Below are positions 1 to 9,321 of a DNA stretch of 64,000 bases, in pieces. The DNA is taken from the NCBI RefSeq assembly GCF_020880815.1, contig NZ_JAJITD010000007.1, positions 186,001 to 250,000 of the forward strand. Reading direction: 5' to 3'. The position numbers were made by a program, and so were the translations under genes. The number at the start of each line of letters is the position of its first letter. The stretch's first letter is position 1. Origin of the DNA: Paraburkholderia sejongensis. GTDB lineage: Bacteria; Pseudomonadota; Gammaproteobacteria; Burkholderiales; Burkholderiaceae. Under the pieces are notes generated by a model that saw only the letters and a list, made by a program, of their open reading frames with translations, did not search any database and had not been told where the DNA came from.

Positions 1-1511
1 GGGTGCAGGCTCACACGCACGAGGGTGCCGGCGAGCCGCGGCGCCTGCTGGTAGACGTTGTCGTCGATCGTCAGCTCGCCGCCGTGCATCGCGGCGATCT
101 CCCGCACGATCGCGAGACCCAGCCCGCTGCCGTCGCCTTCGCGGCCGAGAATCCGGTAAAAGCGCTCGACCACCCGCGAGCGCTCGGCGACCGGAATGCC
201 GAGTCCGGTGTCCTCGACTTCGAGGTGCACGAGTCGCGCGGCCGGGTCATGTCGCACCCGCACGGTGATACGGCCGCCCGCCGGCGTGTAGCGGATCGCG
301 TTGTCGATCAGATTCGCGAGCATTTCGCGCAGCATCACCGGATTGCCGTCGACCTCGACGGGCTCGTCGGGCGCTTCGTAGCCGAGATCCATCTGCTTGG
401 CGAGCGCCGGCTGCACCCACTCGCGCACCGCGTTGCGCGCGAGTTCGCCGAGCTCGACCGGCGTGAAGATATGCCCGGAGCGACGGTTCTCCGCGCGCGC
501 GAGCGCGAGCAGCTGCGTGACGAGCCGCGCCGCTTGTTCCGAGCTGGTCGCGATCTGTTCGAGCGAGCGATGCACCTCGGCCGACGCATCCTGCCGCAGC
601 GCCAGTTCGGCCTGGGTGCGCAGGCCGGCGAGCGGGGTTTTCATCTGATGCGCGGCGTCGGCGATAAAGCGCTTCTGCAACTCCATGTTCTGTTCGAGGC
701 GCGTGAGCAGATCGTTGAACGAGGTCACCAGCGGCTCGATTTCGGGCGGTGCGCGGCGCGCTTCGAGCGGCGACAGATCGTCCGGGCGGCGCGCGCGGAT
801 GTGCGCCTGCAGTGCGTGCAGCGGCTCGAGCCCTCGCGACAGGCCGAACCACACCAGCAGGATCGCGAGCGGCAGGATCACGAACTGCGGCAGGATCACG
901 CCCTTGATGATGTCGTTGGCGAGCGCGCTGCGTTTGTCGAGCGTTTCGGCGACCTGCACCAGCACCGGCTGCGCGCCGGGCGTCTGCGGAAACTCGACGG
1001 TCGTGTAGGCGACGCGAATGTCGTTGCCGCGCAGCACGTCGTCGCGAAATTCGACGATCCCCGCCTGCGGCCGGTCTTCCTCGTGCGGCAGCGGCATGTC
1101 GCGCTCGCCGGCGACCAGCTCGCCGCGCGTGCCGAGCACCTGAAAGAACACGCTGTCGACGTTGTCCGCGCGCAGGAAGTCGCGCGTCGATTCGGGCAGC
1201 GTCAGCTCGGCCACGCCGTTGACCGGATGGATCTGGCGCGCGAGCACGTAGGCATCGGTTTCGAGCGCGCGGTCGAACGGCCCGTTGGCGATCGACTTGG
1301 CCACGAGATAGGTGACCGCGAGGCTCATCGGCCACAGCAACAGCAGCGGCGCGAGCATCCAGTCGAGAATCTCGCCGAACAGCGAGCGCGGGCGCGCCTC
1401 GGCGGCGGCTTCGGTTTCGTCGGGTGGGGCGAACGGGTTCGCGTAGCGGGCGTCGCGCGCCTCGTCGAGGTCCGCCGCGTGCGCCGTGGCGCGATCAGCG
1501 CGTGCGGACAT
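1..1511 (-). CDS. Sensor histidine kinase, TctE-like (3' end outside window)
   Basis: Membrane sensor kinase. The start codon is at 1511 and no stop occurs before the window edge, so about 503 residues are seen. A roughly 50-residue cytoplasmic N-tail is followed by a first membrane segment (ILDWMLAPLLLLWP region), a periplasmic sensor part resembling the 2CSK_N domain, a second membrane segment (PQFVILPLAILLVWFGL), HAMP-like linker, an H-box with phospho-acceptor His288 (ADAAHQMKTPLAG), then N-box (NLIDNAIRYTP) and G-boxes (DTGLGIP, GSGLGLAI). It begins 9 bases after the response regulator stop and is surely its partner. TctDE systems sense tricarboxylates, but the ligand here cannot be read from sequence. 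Confidence 0.9.
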   Translation of the reverse strand, partial: MSARADRATAHAADLDEARDARYANPFAPPDETEAAAEARPRSLFGEILDWMLAPLLLLWPMSLAVTYLVAKSIANGPFDRALETDAYVLARQIHPVNGVAELTLPESTRDFLRADNVDSVFFQVLGTRGELVAGERDMPLPHEEDRPQAGIVEFRDDVLRGNDIRVAYTTVEFPQTPGAQPVLVQVAETLDKRSALANDIIKGVILPQFVILPLAILLVWFGLSRGLEPLHALQAHIRARRPDDLSPLEARRAPPEIEPLVTSFNDLLTRLEQNMELQKRFIADAAHQMKTPLAGLRTQAELALRQDASAEVHRSLEQIATSSEQAARLVTQLLALARAENRRSGHIFTPVELGELARNAVREWVQPALAKQMDLGYEAPDEPVEVDGNPVMLREMLANLIDNAIRYTPAGGRITVRVRHDPAARLVHLEVEDTGLGIPVAERSRVVERFYRILGREGDGSGLGLAIVREIAAMHGGELTIDDNVYQQAPRLAGTLVRVSLH

Positions 1512-1520
1512 CGCGGCCCT

Positions 1521-2267
1521 CTACTTGTAGTGGTGGCTCGCCGGCATCGCGTCGGACGCGGGCGGCGTTGCACGAGACTCGGAGGCGGCGGGGGAGGTCG
1601 GCGCGGCCTTTTCGAGGCAGTAGCCGAGCCCGCGCACGGTGATGATCCGCACGCCGCTCGGCTCGATCTTCTTGCGCAACCGGTGCACGTACACCTCGAT
1701 CGCGTTGTTGCTGACTTCCTCGCCCCATTCGCACAGATGGTCGACCAGCTGCTCCTTCGAGACCAGCCGGCCGATCCGTTGCAGCAGCACTTCGAGCAGA
1801 CCGAGTTCGCGCGCCGACAGATCGATTACCTGGTCGTTCACGTACGCGATCCGGCCGACCTGATCGAACGACAATGAGCCGTGCCGCGTGACGGTCGGGC
1901 CGCCGCCCGCGCCGCGCCGGGTCAACGCCCGCACGCGCGCCTCGAGTTCGTTCAGCGCGAACGGTTTGGCCATGTAGTCGTCGGCGCCGAGGTCGAGGCC
2001 CTTCACGCGTTCGTCGACGCTGTCGGCGGCGGTCAGGATCAGCACCGGCAGGTTCGAATTGCGCGCGCGCAGGCGCCGCAGGACTTCGAGTCCAGACATG
2101 CGCGGCAGGCCGAGATCGAGGATCAGCAGGTCGAACGTCTGCATTGACAACGCGGTATCGGCTTCCACGCCGCTTTTCACGTGATCGACCGCATAGGCCG
2201 ATTGGCGGAGTGATCGAACCAGACCGTCCGCGAGTATGCTGTCGTCTTCGGCTATCAGAATTCGCAT
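1521..2267 (-). CDS. OmpR-family response regulator, TctD-like
   Basis: DNA-binding response regulator of 248 residues. Receiver domain has the acidic pair Asp8/Asp9, phospho-acceptor Asp51 (LILDLGLP) and Lys in AKPF; a winged-helix Trans_reg_C domain follows (NAIEVYVHRLRKK, VRGLGYCL). The start at MRILIAEDD was chosen because the receiver fold begins there; an in-frame upstream ATG at 2372 would add 35 non-conserved residues. The Ser/Pro/Ala-rich tail of about 25 residues after the DNA-binding domain is longer than usual. Co-transcribed with the kinase at 1..1511. Divergent from recA; the 254-base gap holds the LexA box. Confidence 0.93.
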   Translation of the reverse strand: MRILIAEDDSILADGLVRSLRQSAYAVDHVKSGVEADTALSMQTFDLLILDLGLPRMSGLEVLRRLRARNSNLPVLILTAADSVDERVKGLDLGADDYMAKPFALNELEARVRALTRRGAGGGPTVTRHGSLSFDQVGRIAYVNDQVIDLSARELGLLEVLLQRIGRLVSKEQLVDHLCEWGEEVSNNAIEVYVHRLRKKIEPSGVRIITVRGLGYCLEKAAPTSPAASESRATPPASDAMPASHHYK

Positions 2268-2401
2268 GATGCGCCAGCTGGCTTTGCCGGCACCGTGGGG
2301 CTTGCCGCGGCGCGCAGCGGTCTCCGAACAATGATTGTGAGTAGTTGAGGCGGCGCGACAGTAAAAATGCACGATCGCATGACAATCCCGCTTGCCAAAA
2401 C

Positions 2402-2421
2402 TACTGTTTTTTTATACAGTG
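2402..2421 (+). promoter_or_regulatory. LexA (SOS) box upstream of recA
   Basis: The 20-mer TACTGTTTTTTTATACAGTG fits the proteobacterial LexA operator (CTG, ten bases, CAG; here CTG at 2404-2406 and CAG at 2417-2419, AT-rich centre). A TATACA hexamer lies inside the box, so LexA binding would occlude the promoter. It is 100 bases before the recA start, leaving a leader of roughly 90 nt. Confidence 0.93.
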
Positions 2422-2521
2422 TCTGCGTTTCGTGTGCTGTTCCTCAGAGTCACGCCAAATCTGGCTGAAAACCGGGCGCACACCTGCCTCAGACGCCGTT
2501 CATCATAGCAAAGGACGATTC

Positions 2522-3601
<1,080 letters not shown>

Positions 3602-3608
3602 GCATCAC

Positions 3609-4397
3609 GTGATACGCAAAGGCCGGCCCTTGTCCGATTCCGGACGCTATCCGGGCGGCCCGCGCGACCCGGCGGATGGATCACCTCATGATCGGGGTTC
3701 ATCCGCCGGCGCTCCGCCAGATCACCTCGACTCATTCGACCCATTCGAATCTTTCGACGCACACGATCGCGCCGAGGGCCGTGGCCCGCAGCGTACGCGA
3801 TCGACATCTTCCCGCGTGTCTCCCGCATCGGCGAGCGCGGATTTCTCCGAAGCTCCCACCGAAGCCACCTACACCCGCTCGCGCCGCCGACCCGGCGAAG
3901 CGAAGCCGGACCAATCCGCTGACCAACCGTCGAAATCCCGGCGTCCAACCCGTTCGCTGAAGGGGCGCGCACTGGGCTATCTGTCGCGTCGCGAATACAG
4001 CCGCGCGGAACTGGCGCGCAAGCTGAAGCCCTACGTCGAAGAAAACGATTCGCTCGACACGGTGCTCGATTTACTCGAAGCCGAAAACTGGCTATCCGAT
4101 TCACGCTTTGCGGAAAGTCTCGTCCACCGGCGCGCATCGCGGCTCGGCACGAGCCGCATTCTCGGCGAACTCAAACAGCACGCGCTGAACCCGGTGCTCG
4201 TCGAAGAGGCCACCGCGCAACTGCGCGAAACCGAACTCGCGCGCGCCCACGCGGTGTGGAGCAAGAAGTTCGGGCAGCTCCCCGGGACCCCGGCCGAGCG
4301 TGCGAAGCAGGCACGCTTTCTCGCGTCGCGAGGCTTTTCCGGCGCGACGATCGGCAAGATCCTGAAGGGCGTTGAAGAGCTCTGGGAAGGCGACTAG
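3609..4397 (+). CDS. recX: Regulatory protein RecX with long N-terminal extension
   Basis: RecX binds RecA filaments and limits recombinase and co-protease activity. The conserved RecX fold starts near residue 116 (LKGRALGYLSRREYSRAEL) and runs to the end (GFSGATIGKILKG). A GTG start at 3609 gives 262 residues against about 150-170 in the family. Residues 1-115 are low-complexity, rich in Ser, Asp, Arg and Pro. No ATG lies in frame between the GTG and the conserved domain, so either the long form is made or another non-ATG start is used. It sits 7 bases behind recA, the usual arrangement. Confidence 0.88.
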   Translation: MIRKGRPLSDSGRYPGGPRDPADGSPHDRGSSAGAPPDHLDSFDPFESFDAHDRAEGRGPQRTRSTSSRVSPASASADFSEAPTEATYTRSRRRPGEAKPDQSADQPSKSRRPTRSLKGRALGYLSRREYSRAELARKLKPYVEENDSLDTVLDLLEAENWLSDSRFAESLVHRRASRLGTSRILGELKQHALNPVLVEEATAQLRETELARAHAVWSKKFGQLPGTPAERAKQARFLASRGFSGATIGKILKGVEELWEGD

Positions 4398-4471
4398 CGC
4401 AGCGCTCGCGGCAACAGCGGGAGCCGGGCAATTCACGCGCCGCGCATCGCCGCACAGTCGTGCGCAATCCG

Positions 4472-4501
4472 GGGTATCCCAAATACCCGTTATGCTAAAA
4501 T
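4472..4501 (+). promoter_or_regulatory. Inverted repeat plus -10-like element before the DUF2889 gene
   Basis: A 6-bp inverted repeat (GGGTAT 4472-4477, ATACCC 4483-4488, loop of 5) lies just before a TAAAAT hexamer at 4496-4501, 34 bases ahead of the 4535 start. The placement over a probable promoter suggests an operator, but I cannot name a regulator. Confidence 0.4.
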
Positions 4502-4534
4502 CCAGAGGTTTTCCAACCGGTCTTTCCTTCCCGC

Positions 4535-5209
4535 ATGCCGCTCTCCCCGCCAGTGTCCCGTCAGTTGCGCCATCGTCGCGCAATCCGAGCGGAAGCCTTT
4601 GAGCGAGCCGATGGCCTGTGGGATGTGGAAGCGTGCCTGACCGACGAAAAGCCGCGTGAGGTGGCGCTTGCGTCGGGTGTCCGGCCAAATGGTCAGCCGA
4701 TCCATGAACTCTGGCTTCGCATCACCATCGATCGAGAGCTCAATGTCGTCGACGCTGAAGCGTCGTCCGACTGGGTTCCCTATCCAGGGTTGTGCCAGAC
4801 CAGCAATCCCGCCTACCGTGCCCTCATCGGGCTCAATCTGTTCCACAACTTCCGTCGCGATGCTGCCCGTTTGCTGGCCGGCACGGCCGGTTGCACGCAT
4901 CTCACCGAGTTGTGCGCGATCCTGCCGACCGCCGCGATCCAGGCGTTCGCCGGCGACGTGTGGAACACCGGTGACAGCAAGCCCGGCGCGGACGCGGATT
5001 CGGCAGACGCGGCGGCGGACGGCACAGGCGAACATTCCAACGACAAACCGCCATTCCAGCTGGGACGCTGCCACGCGCTGCGTTTCGACGGCGAGGCGGT
5101 GAAACAGTTTTATCCGCGCTGGTATGGCCACGCACCGCGTCCGGCGGAACGCGCGGCCTCGTCGGGCGAGACGCCGGTTCGTGAAGAAGGCGGCAGCGCG
5201 TCGGCCTGA
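4535..5209 (+). CDS. DUF2889 domain-containing protein
   Basis: Cytoplasmic protein of 224 residues with no signal peptide or membrane segment. Its first 150 residues look like the DUF2889 family (RHRRAIRAEAFERADGLWDVEACLTD; later NLFHNFRRDAARLLAGTAGCTHLTEL). DUF2889 has no established function; members often neighbour recX or sucC in Burkholderiaceae. The C-terminal third (after DVWNTGDSK) is an Ala/Asp-rich linker followed by a short conserved patch ending near FYPRWYG. A probable promoter lies about 35 bases upstream, so it may be transcribed separately from recX. Confidence 0.8.
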   Translation: MPLSPPVSRQLRHRRAIRAEAFERADGLWDVEACLTDEKPREVALASGVRPNGQPIHELWLRITIDRELNVVDAEASSDWVPYPGLCQTSNPAYRALIGLNLFHNFRRDAARLLAGTAGCTHLTELCAILPTAAIQAFAGDVWNTGDSKPGADADSADAAADGTGEHSNDKPPFQLGRCHALRFDGEAVKQFYPRWYGHAPRPAERAASSGETPVREEGGSASA

Positions 5210-5264
5210 ATGGCGGCGGCGGAATCGAAGTTCAATCCAACTCTCAGACTGAAGGGAATCACGC

Positions 5265-6434
5265 ATGAAGATTCACGAGTACCAGGGTAAGGAAATCCTG
5301 CGGAAATTCGGCGTCGCGGTACCGCGCGGCAAGCCGGTCTTCTCGGTGGATGATGCGGTCAAGGCCGCGGAAGAGCTCGGCGGCCCGGTGTGGGTCGTGA
5401 AGGCTCAGATCCACGCGGGTGGCCGTGGCAAGGGCGGCGGCGTGAAGGTCGCCAAGTCGCTGGAACAGGTTCGCGAATACTCGAACCAGATCCTCGGCAT
5501 GCAGCTCGTCACGCACCAGACCGGTCCGGAAGGCCAGAAGGTGAATCGCCTGCTGATCGAAGAAGGCGCTGACATCAAGAAGGAACTGTATGTCGGTCTC
5601 GTGATCGATCGCGTGTCGCAGAAGATCGTCGTGATGGCATCGAGCGAAGGCGGCATGGACGTCGAAGAAGTCGCGGAAAAGACGCCTGAGCTGATCCACA
5701 AGGTTGCAGTCGATCCGTCGACCGGCCTGAAGGACGCTGAAGCCGACGACCTCGCGAAGAAGATCGGCGTGCCCGACGCTTCGATCCCTCAAGCTCGTGC
5801 GATCCTGCAAGGCCTGTACAAGGCATTCTGGGAAACCGACGCATCGCTCGCGGAAATCAACCCGCTGATCCTGACCGGCGACGGCAAGGTCATCGCACTC
5901 GACGCGAAGTTCAACTTCGACTCGAACGCGCTGTTCCGTCACCCGGAAATCGTCGCCTACCGCGATCTGGACGAAGAAGATCCGGCTGAAGTCGAAGCTT
6001 CGAAGTTCGACCTCGCGTACATCTCGCTCGACGGCAACATCGGCTGCCTCGTGAACGGCGCGGGCCTCGCAATGGCAACGATGGACACCATCAAGCTGTT
6101 CGGCGGCGAACCGGCGAACTTCCTCGACGTCGGCGGTGGCGCGACGACCGAGAAGGTCACCGAAGCGTTCAAGATCATGCTGAAGAACCCGAACCTGACC
6201 GCGATTCTGGTCAACATCTTCGGCGGTATCATGCGCTGCGACGTGATCGCGGAAGGCGTGATCGCGGCGTCGAAGGCCGTGTCGCTGAAGGTGCCGCTGG
6301 TGGTCCGCATGAAGGGCACGAACGAAGATCTGGGCAAGAAGATGCTCGCCGAATCCGGCCTTCCGATCATCTCGGCGGACAGCATGGAAGAAGCGGCTCA
6401 GAAGGTCGTCGCGGCCGCAGCGGGCAAGGCGTAA
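5265..6434 (+). CDS. sucC: Succinyl-CoA ligase (ADP/GDP-forming) beta subunit
   Basis: TCA-cycle enzyme subunit making succinate, CoA and ATP/GTP from succinyl-CoA; works as a heteromer with SucD. At 389 residues it is within one residue of E. coli SucC. An ATP-grasp domain opens the protein (HEYQGKE; glycine-rich AGGRGKGGGV at residues 51-60), and the CoA-ligase domain ends it (DVGGGATTEKV, NIFGGIMRCD). A good ribosome site (GAAGGGAA) precedes ATG 5265. sucD follows after an unusually wide 141-base spacer containing a GC-rich hairpin. Confidence 0.98.
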   Translation: MKIHEYQGKEILRKFGVAVPRGKPVFSVDDAVKAAEELGGPVWVVKAQIHAGGRGKGGGVKVAKSLEQVREYSNQILGMQLVTHQTGPEGQKVNRLLIEEGADIKKELYVGLVIDRVSQKIVVMASSEGGMDVEEVAEKTPELIHKVAVDPSTGLKDAEADDLAKKIGVPDASIPQARAILQGLYKAFWETDASLAEINPLILTGDGKVIALDAKFNFDSNALFRHPEIVAYRDLDEEDPAEVEASKFDLAYISLDGNIGCLVNGAGLAMATMDTIKLFGGEPANFLDVGGGATTEKVTEAFKIMLKNPNLTAILVNIFGGIMRCDVIAEGVIAASKAVSLKVPLVVRMKGTNEDLGKKMLAESGLPIISADSMEEAAQKVVAAAAGKA

Positions 6435-6510
6435 GCCTCAGTCCCCAGCGCGTTTACCAGCTCATCGGCCAGCTCACTTGCCTGGTCTACGAATGGCGGC
6501 GCGCGAGCGA

Positions 6511-6537
6511 CGCGGGCGTGCAACGGCACGCCTCGCG
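6511..6537 (+). other. GC-rich hairpin between sucC and sucD
   Basis: GGCGTGC (6515-6521) pairs perfectly with GCACGCC (6526-6532) around an AACG loop, and the stem extends outward as CGCG / CGCG with one bulged base. No U-run follows, so it is not a classical terminator. It may stabilise or process the sucC-sucD mRNA. Confidence 0.5.
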
Positions 6538-6575
6538 GCGCCACCGCGCGACACCAAACGAACAGAGGTCAATAC

Positions 6576-7457
6576 ATGTCGATTCTGATCAACAAAGACA
6601 CCAAGGTCATCACGCAGGGCATCACCGGCAAGACCGGTCAGTTCCACACGCGTGCTTGCCGTGAATACGCAAACGGCCGCGAAGCGTACGTCGCGGGCGT
6701 GAACCCGAAGCGCGCCGGCGAAGATTTCGAAGGCATTCCTATCTACGCTAGCGTCGCTGAAGCCAAGGCTGAAACGGGCGCGACCGTGTCGGTGATTTAC
6801 GTGCCGCCGGCAGGCGCTGCCGCGGCAATCTGGGAAGCAGTCGAAGCCGACCTGGATCTCGCAATCTGTATCACGGAAGGCATCCCCGTCCGCGACATGA
6901 TCGAGATCAAGGACCGTATGCGTCGCGAAAACCGCAAGACGCTGCTGCTCGGACCGAACTGCCCGGGCACGATCACGCCGGACGAACTCAAGATCGGCAT
7001 CATGCCGGGTCACATCCACCGCAAAGGCCGCATTGGCGTCGTGTCGCGTTCGGGCACGCTGACCTATGAAGCAGTCGGCCAGCTGACCGCGATCGGCCTC
7101 GGCCAGTCGTCGGCAGTCGGTATCGGCGGCGACCCGATCAACGGTCTGAAGCACATCGACGTGATGAAGATGTTCAACGACGATCCGGATACGGACGCCG
7201 TCATCATGATCGGCGAGATCGGCGGTCCGGACGAAGCGAACGCTGCGCACTGGATCAAGGACAACATGAAGAAGCCGGTGGTCGGCTTCATCGCTGGCGT
7301 CACGGCGCCTCCGGGCAAGCGCATGGGCCACGCCGGCGCGCTGATCTCGGGCGGTGCGGACACCGCTGACGCGAAGCTGGAAATCATGGACGCATGCGGT
7401 ATCAAGGTCACGAAGAACCCGTCGGAAATGGCGCGTCTTCTGAAGGCGATGCTGTAA
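6576..7457 (+). CDS. sucD: Succinyl-CoA ligase alpha subunit
   Basis: CoA-binding and phospho-histidine subunit of succinyl-CoA synthetase, 293 residues. The Rossmann CoA-binding part has QGITGKTGQFHT near the start; the active-site histidine is His252 in MGHAGALISGG. LLGPNCPGTI and GIGGDPINGL motifs are intact. It is the partner of SucC immediately upstream, and a strong terminator follows 70 bases later, so sucCD form a closed unit. Confidence 0.98.
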   Translation: MSILINKDTKVITQGITGKTGQFHTRACREYANGREAYVAGVNPKRAGEDFEGIPIYASVAEAKAETGATVSVIYVPPAGAAAAIWEAVEADLDLAICITEGIPVRDMIEIKDRMRRENRKTLLLGPNCPGTITPDELKIGIMPGHIHRKGRIGVVSRSGTLTYEAVGQLTAIGLGQSSAVGIGGDPINGLKHIDVMKMFNDDPDTDAVIMIGEIGGPDEANAAHWIKDNMKKPVVGFIAGVTAPPGKRMGHAGALISGGADTADAKLEIMDACGIKVTKNPSEMARLLKAML

Positions 7458-7529
7458 AAACGAATTCGCGTGCCCCGCGCACGCGATTTTGATACGCTTA
7501 CGAGGTCCTTTCGTGAGCGGGCGGTCCCG

Positions 7530-7565
7530 AAAAGCGGGGGAGTGCAGACTCCCCCGCTTTTTTTC
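7530..7565 (+). terminator. Rho-independent terminator after sucD
   Basis: A 14-bp perfect stem (7530-7543 with 7548-7561) built on AGCGGGGGAGT / ACTCCCCCGCT, loop GCAG, followed by a T-run to 7565. Confidence 0.93.
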
Positions 7566-7633
7566 GTCCGTGCGGTTAGTCGTGGATACCCGCTGCGGCG
7601 CTCGCCCCGGCGCACTTTTTTCAAGCGTTTCTC

Positions 7634-8338
7634 ATGCTCGAATTTTTCTCGACGCTCCATTGGGGCGCGGTGTTCCAGATCATCGTCATCGATATCCTGC
7701 TCGGCGGCGATAACGCGGTCGTGATCGCGCTCGCGTGCCGCAATCTGCCGCCGCAGCAGCGCCTGCGCGGCGTGCTGTGGGGCACGGCCGGCGCGATCCT
7801 GTTGCGGGTGGTGCTGATCGCGTTCGCGGTCGCGCTGCTCGATGTGCCGTTTCTGAAATTCGCGGGCGGCATTCTGCTGCTGTGGATCGGCGTGCGTTTG
7901 CTCGCGCCGGCCCACGACGGGCATGACAACGTGAAGCCGGCCGACAAGCTGATTTCCGCGATCAAGACGATCATCGTCGCGGACGCGGTGATGAGCGTCG
8001 ATAACGTGATCGCGATCGCCGGCGCGGCTGAGGCCGCCGAGCATGAGCATCGGCTGGCGCTGGTGATCTTCGGTCTCGTGGTCAGCATTCCGCTGATCGT
8101 GTGGGGCAGTCAGCTGATCCTGAAGCTGCTCGATCGCTTCCCGGTCGTCGTGCTGTTCGGTGCGGCGCTGTTGGGCTGGATCGCCGGCGGGCTGATGGTC
8201 AACGATCCGGCCGGCGATCGCTGGCCGGTTCTCGACTCGCCGGTTGCCGAGTATGGGATGAGTATCGCGGGGGCGGTATTCGTCGTGCTTGCTGGATATC
8301 TGCTGAAGCGGCGTAACGCGCGACGCGCGGCGGTTTGA
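7634..8338 (+). CDS. TerC family integral membrane protein (YjbE type)
   Basis: Predicted seven-helix inner-membrane protein of 234 residues. The paired TerC motifs are present: DILLGGDNAVVIAL (Asp20, Asp26, Asn27) in the first helix and VADAVMSVDNVIAIAG in the second half, acidic residues thought to handle metal ions. Family members have been tied to tellurite resistance and, more recently, to Mn2+ export; the substrate here is not known. The basic tail LLKRRNARR should be cytoplasmic. Preceded by the sucD terminator and followed by its own. Confidence 0.88.
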   Translation: MLEFFSTLHWGAVFQIIVIDILLGGDNAVVIALACRNLPPQQRLRGVLWGTAGAILLRVVLIAFAVALLDVPFLKFAGGILLLWIGVRLLAPAHDGHDNVKPADKLISAIKTIIVADAVMSVDNVIAIAGAAEAAEHEHRLALVIFGLVVSIPLIVWGSQLILKLLDRFPVVVLFGAALLGWIAGGLMVNDPAGDRWPVLDSPVAEYGMSIAGAVFVVLAGYLLKRRNARRAAV

Positions 8339-8458
8339 CGGGGCGCGCCGGCGTTGCTTGCCGACGCGAGCGTGATTCCACGCCTGCCTCGTCACCACCC
8401 GCGGCACCAGCCTGGCCATCCGGCCGACTGTGCCGCGCGAGCCTTGCTCGCTACGATT

Positions 8459-8496
8459 GAAACGCCTGTTCCCGATCCGCGGGGCAGGCGTTTTTC
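8459..8496 (+). terminator. Terminator between the TerC gene and the pilin gene
   Basis: AAACGCCTG (8460-8468) pairs with CAGGCGTTT (8485-8493) and is followed by a T-run. It ends only 18 bases before the pilin start, so the pilin ribosome site lies directly after it. Confidence 0.8.
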
Positions 8497-8513
8497 GTAT
8501 CAGGAGGCTGCCG

Positions 8514-9137
8514 ATGATCGTGACCCTGCCGTATTCCCCTTACTCCCACTCGAAGCATTCGCCGCGCCACGCATGGTGGCGCGCCGGCTGGCAGAGGCGT
8601 CTGTTGCGCGCGTGCCGCCGCTGCGGCGTCGGCTTCACGCTGATCGAACTGATGATCGTGCTGGCGATCGTCGGCGTGATCGCCGCCTATGCGATTCCCG
8701 CGTACCAGGACTATCTGGCGCGAAGCCGGGTCGGCGAAGGGTTGTCGCTGGCGGCTTCGGCGCGGCTCGCGGTGGCCGAAAACGCCGCGAGCGGCAATGC
8801 GTTCGGCGGCGGTTACACGTCGCCGCCGGCCACCCGCAATGTCGAGTCGATCCGGATCGACGAAGACACCGGGCAGATCACCGTGACCTATACGACGCGC
8901 GTCGCGCAGGCGGGCGCGAACACGTTGGCGCTGGTGCCGTCGGTGCCGGACAACGCAGATGCGCCGACCGCGCGCGTCGCGTTGACGAGGGACGCGGTGC
9001 TCAGCGGCGCGCTGACCTGGGAATGCTTCGTCAGCGGCAAGAGCGCGTCGTCGCTACCGGCGCCGGGCGCGGGTCCGGCACCCACCGAAGCGCCGACGCT
9101 CGCGGCCAATCTGGCGCCGCCCGAATGCCGCTCGTAA
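8514..9137 (+). CDS. pilA: Type IV pilin major subunit-like protein
   Basis: Prepilin of 207 residues. The prepilin peptidase site and hydrophobic helix are clear: Gly40 / Phe41 with Glu45 (GFTLIELMIVLAIVGVIAAYA), then the pilin head. ATG 8514 was chosen for its ribosome site (AGGAGGC 6 bases upstream); an earlier frame start at 8430 would lie in the terminator. Even so the leader is 40 residues, far longer than the usual 5-20, and rich in Tyr, His, Trp and Arg. Cys171 and Cys205 should form the C-terminal disulfide loop; the loop is Pro/Ala/Ser/Thr-rich. The next gene is a PglL-type glycosyl ligase, suggesting a glycosylated pilin. Confidence 0.87.
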   Translation: MIVTLPYSPYSHSKHSPRHAWWRAGWQRRLLRACRRCGVGFTLIELMIVLAIVGVIAAYAIPAYQDYLARSRVGEGLSLAASARLAVAENAASGNAFGGGYTSPPATRNVESIRIDEDTGQITVTYTTRVAQAGANTLALVPSVPDNADAPTARVALTRDAVLSGALTWECFVSGKSASSLPAPGAGPAPTEAPTLAANLAPPECRS

Positions 9138-9284
9138 GTCGGCGCATCAGCGCGTGAAAGAGGGGCGAGCCGACGCTCGAAGCGGCGGGGCAGCGGCTGA
9201 CGCGATGACGCGAAGCGGCCACCTAATAGGCTGATTTTTCATCTATTTCGGCGGGGCCGGCGCACAGCGCAAGGAATTTTTTGT

Positions 9285-9290
9285 ATAGTG
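9285..9290 (+). promoter_or_regulatory. Candidate -10 element for the ligase gene
   Basis: TATAGT in an AT-rich patch (TTTTTTGTATAGT), 32 bases before the 9322 start. I see no convincing -35 element. Confidence 0.35.
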
Positions 9291-9321
9291 CGCCGGTTGC
9301 TGACGCCCACCCGTTGATTCG

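Noticed and set aside
3..1877. A 624-residue plus-strand open frame over the two-component genes
   Set aside because: Its Arg/His/Ala-rich composition is the usual antisense of high-GC coding DNA; the minus strand gives clear kinase and regulator motifs over the same bases.
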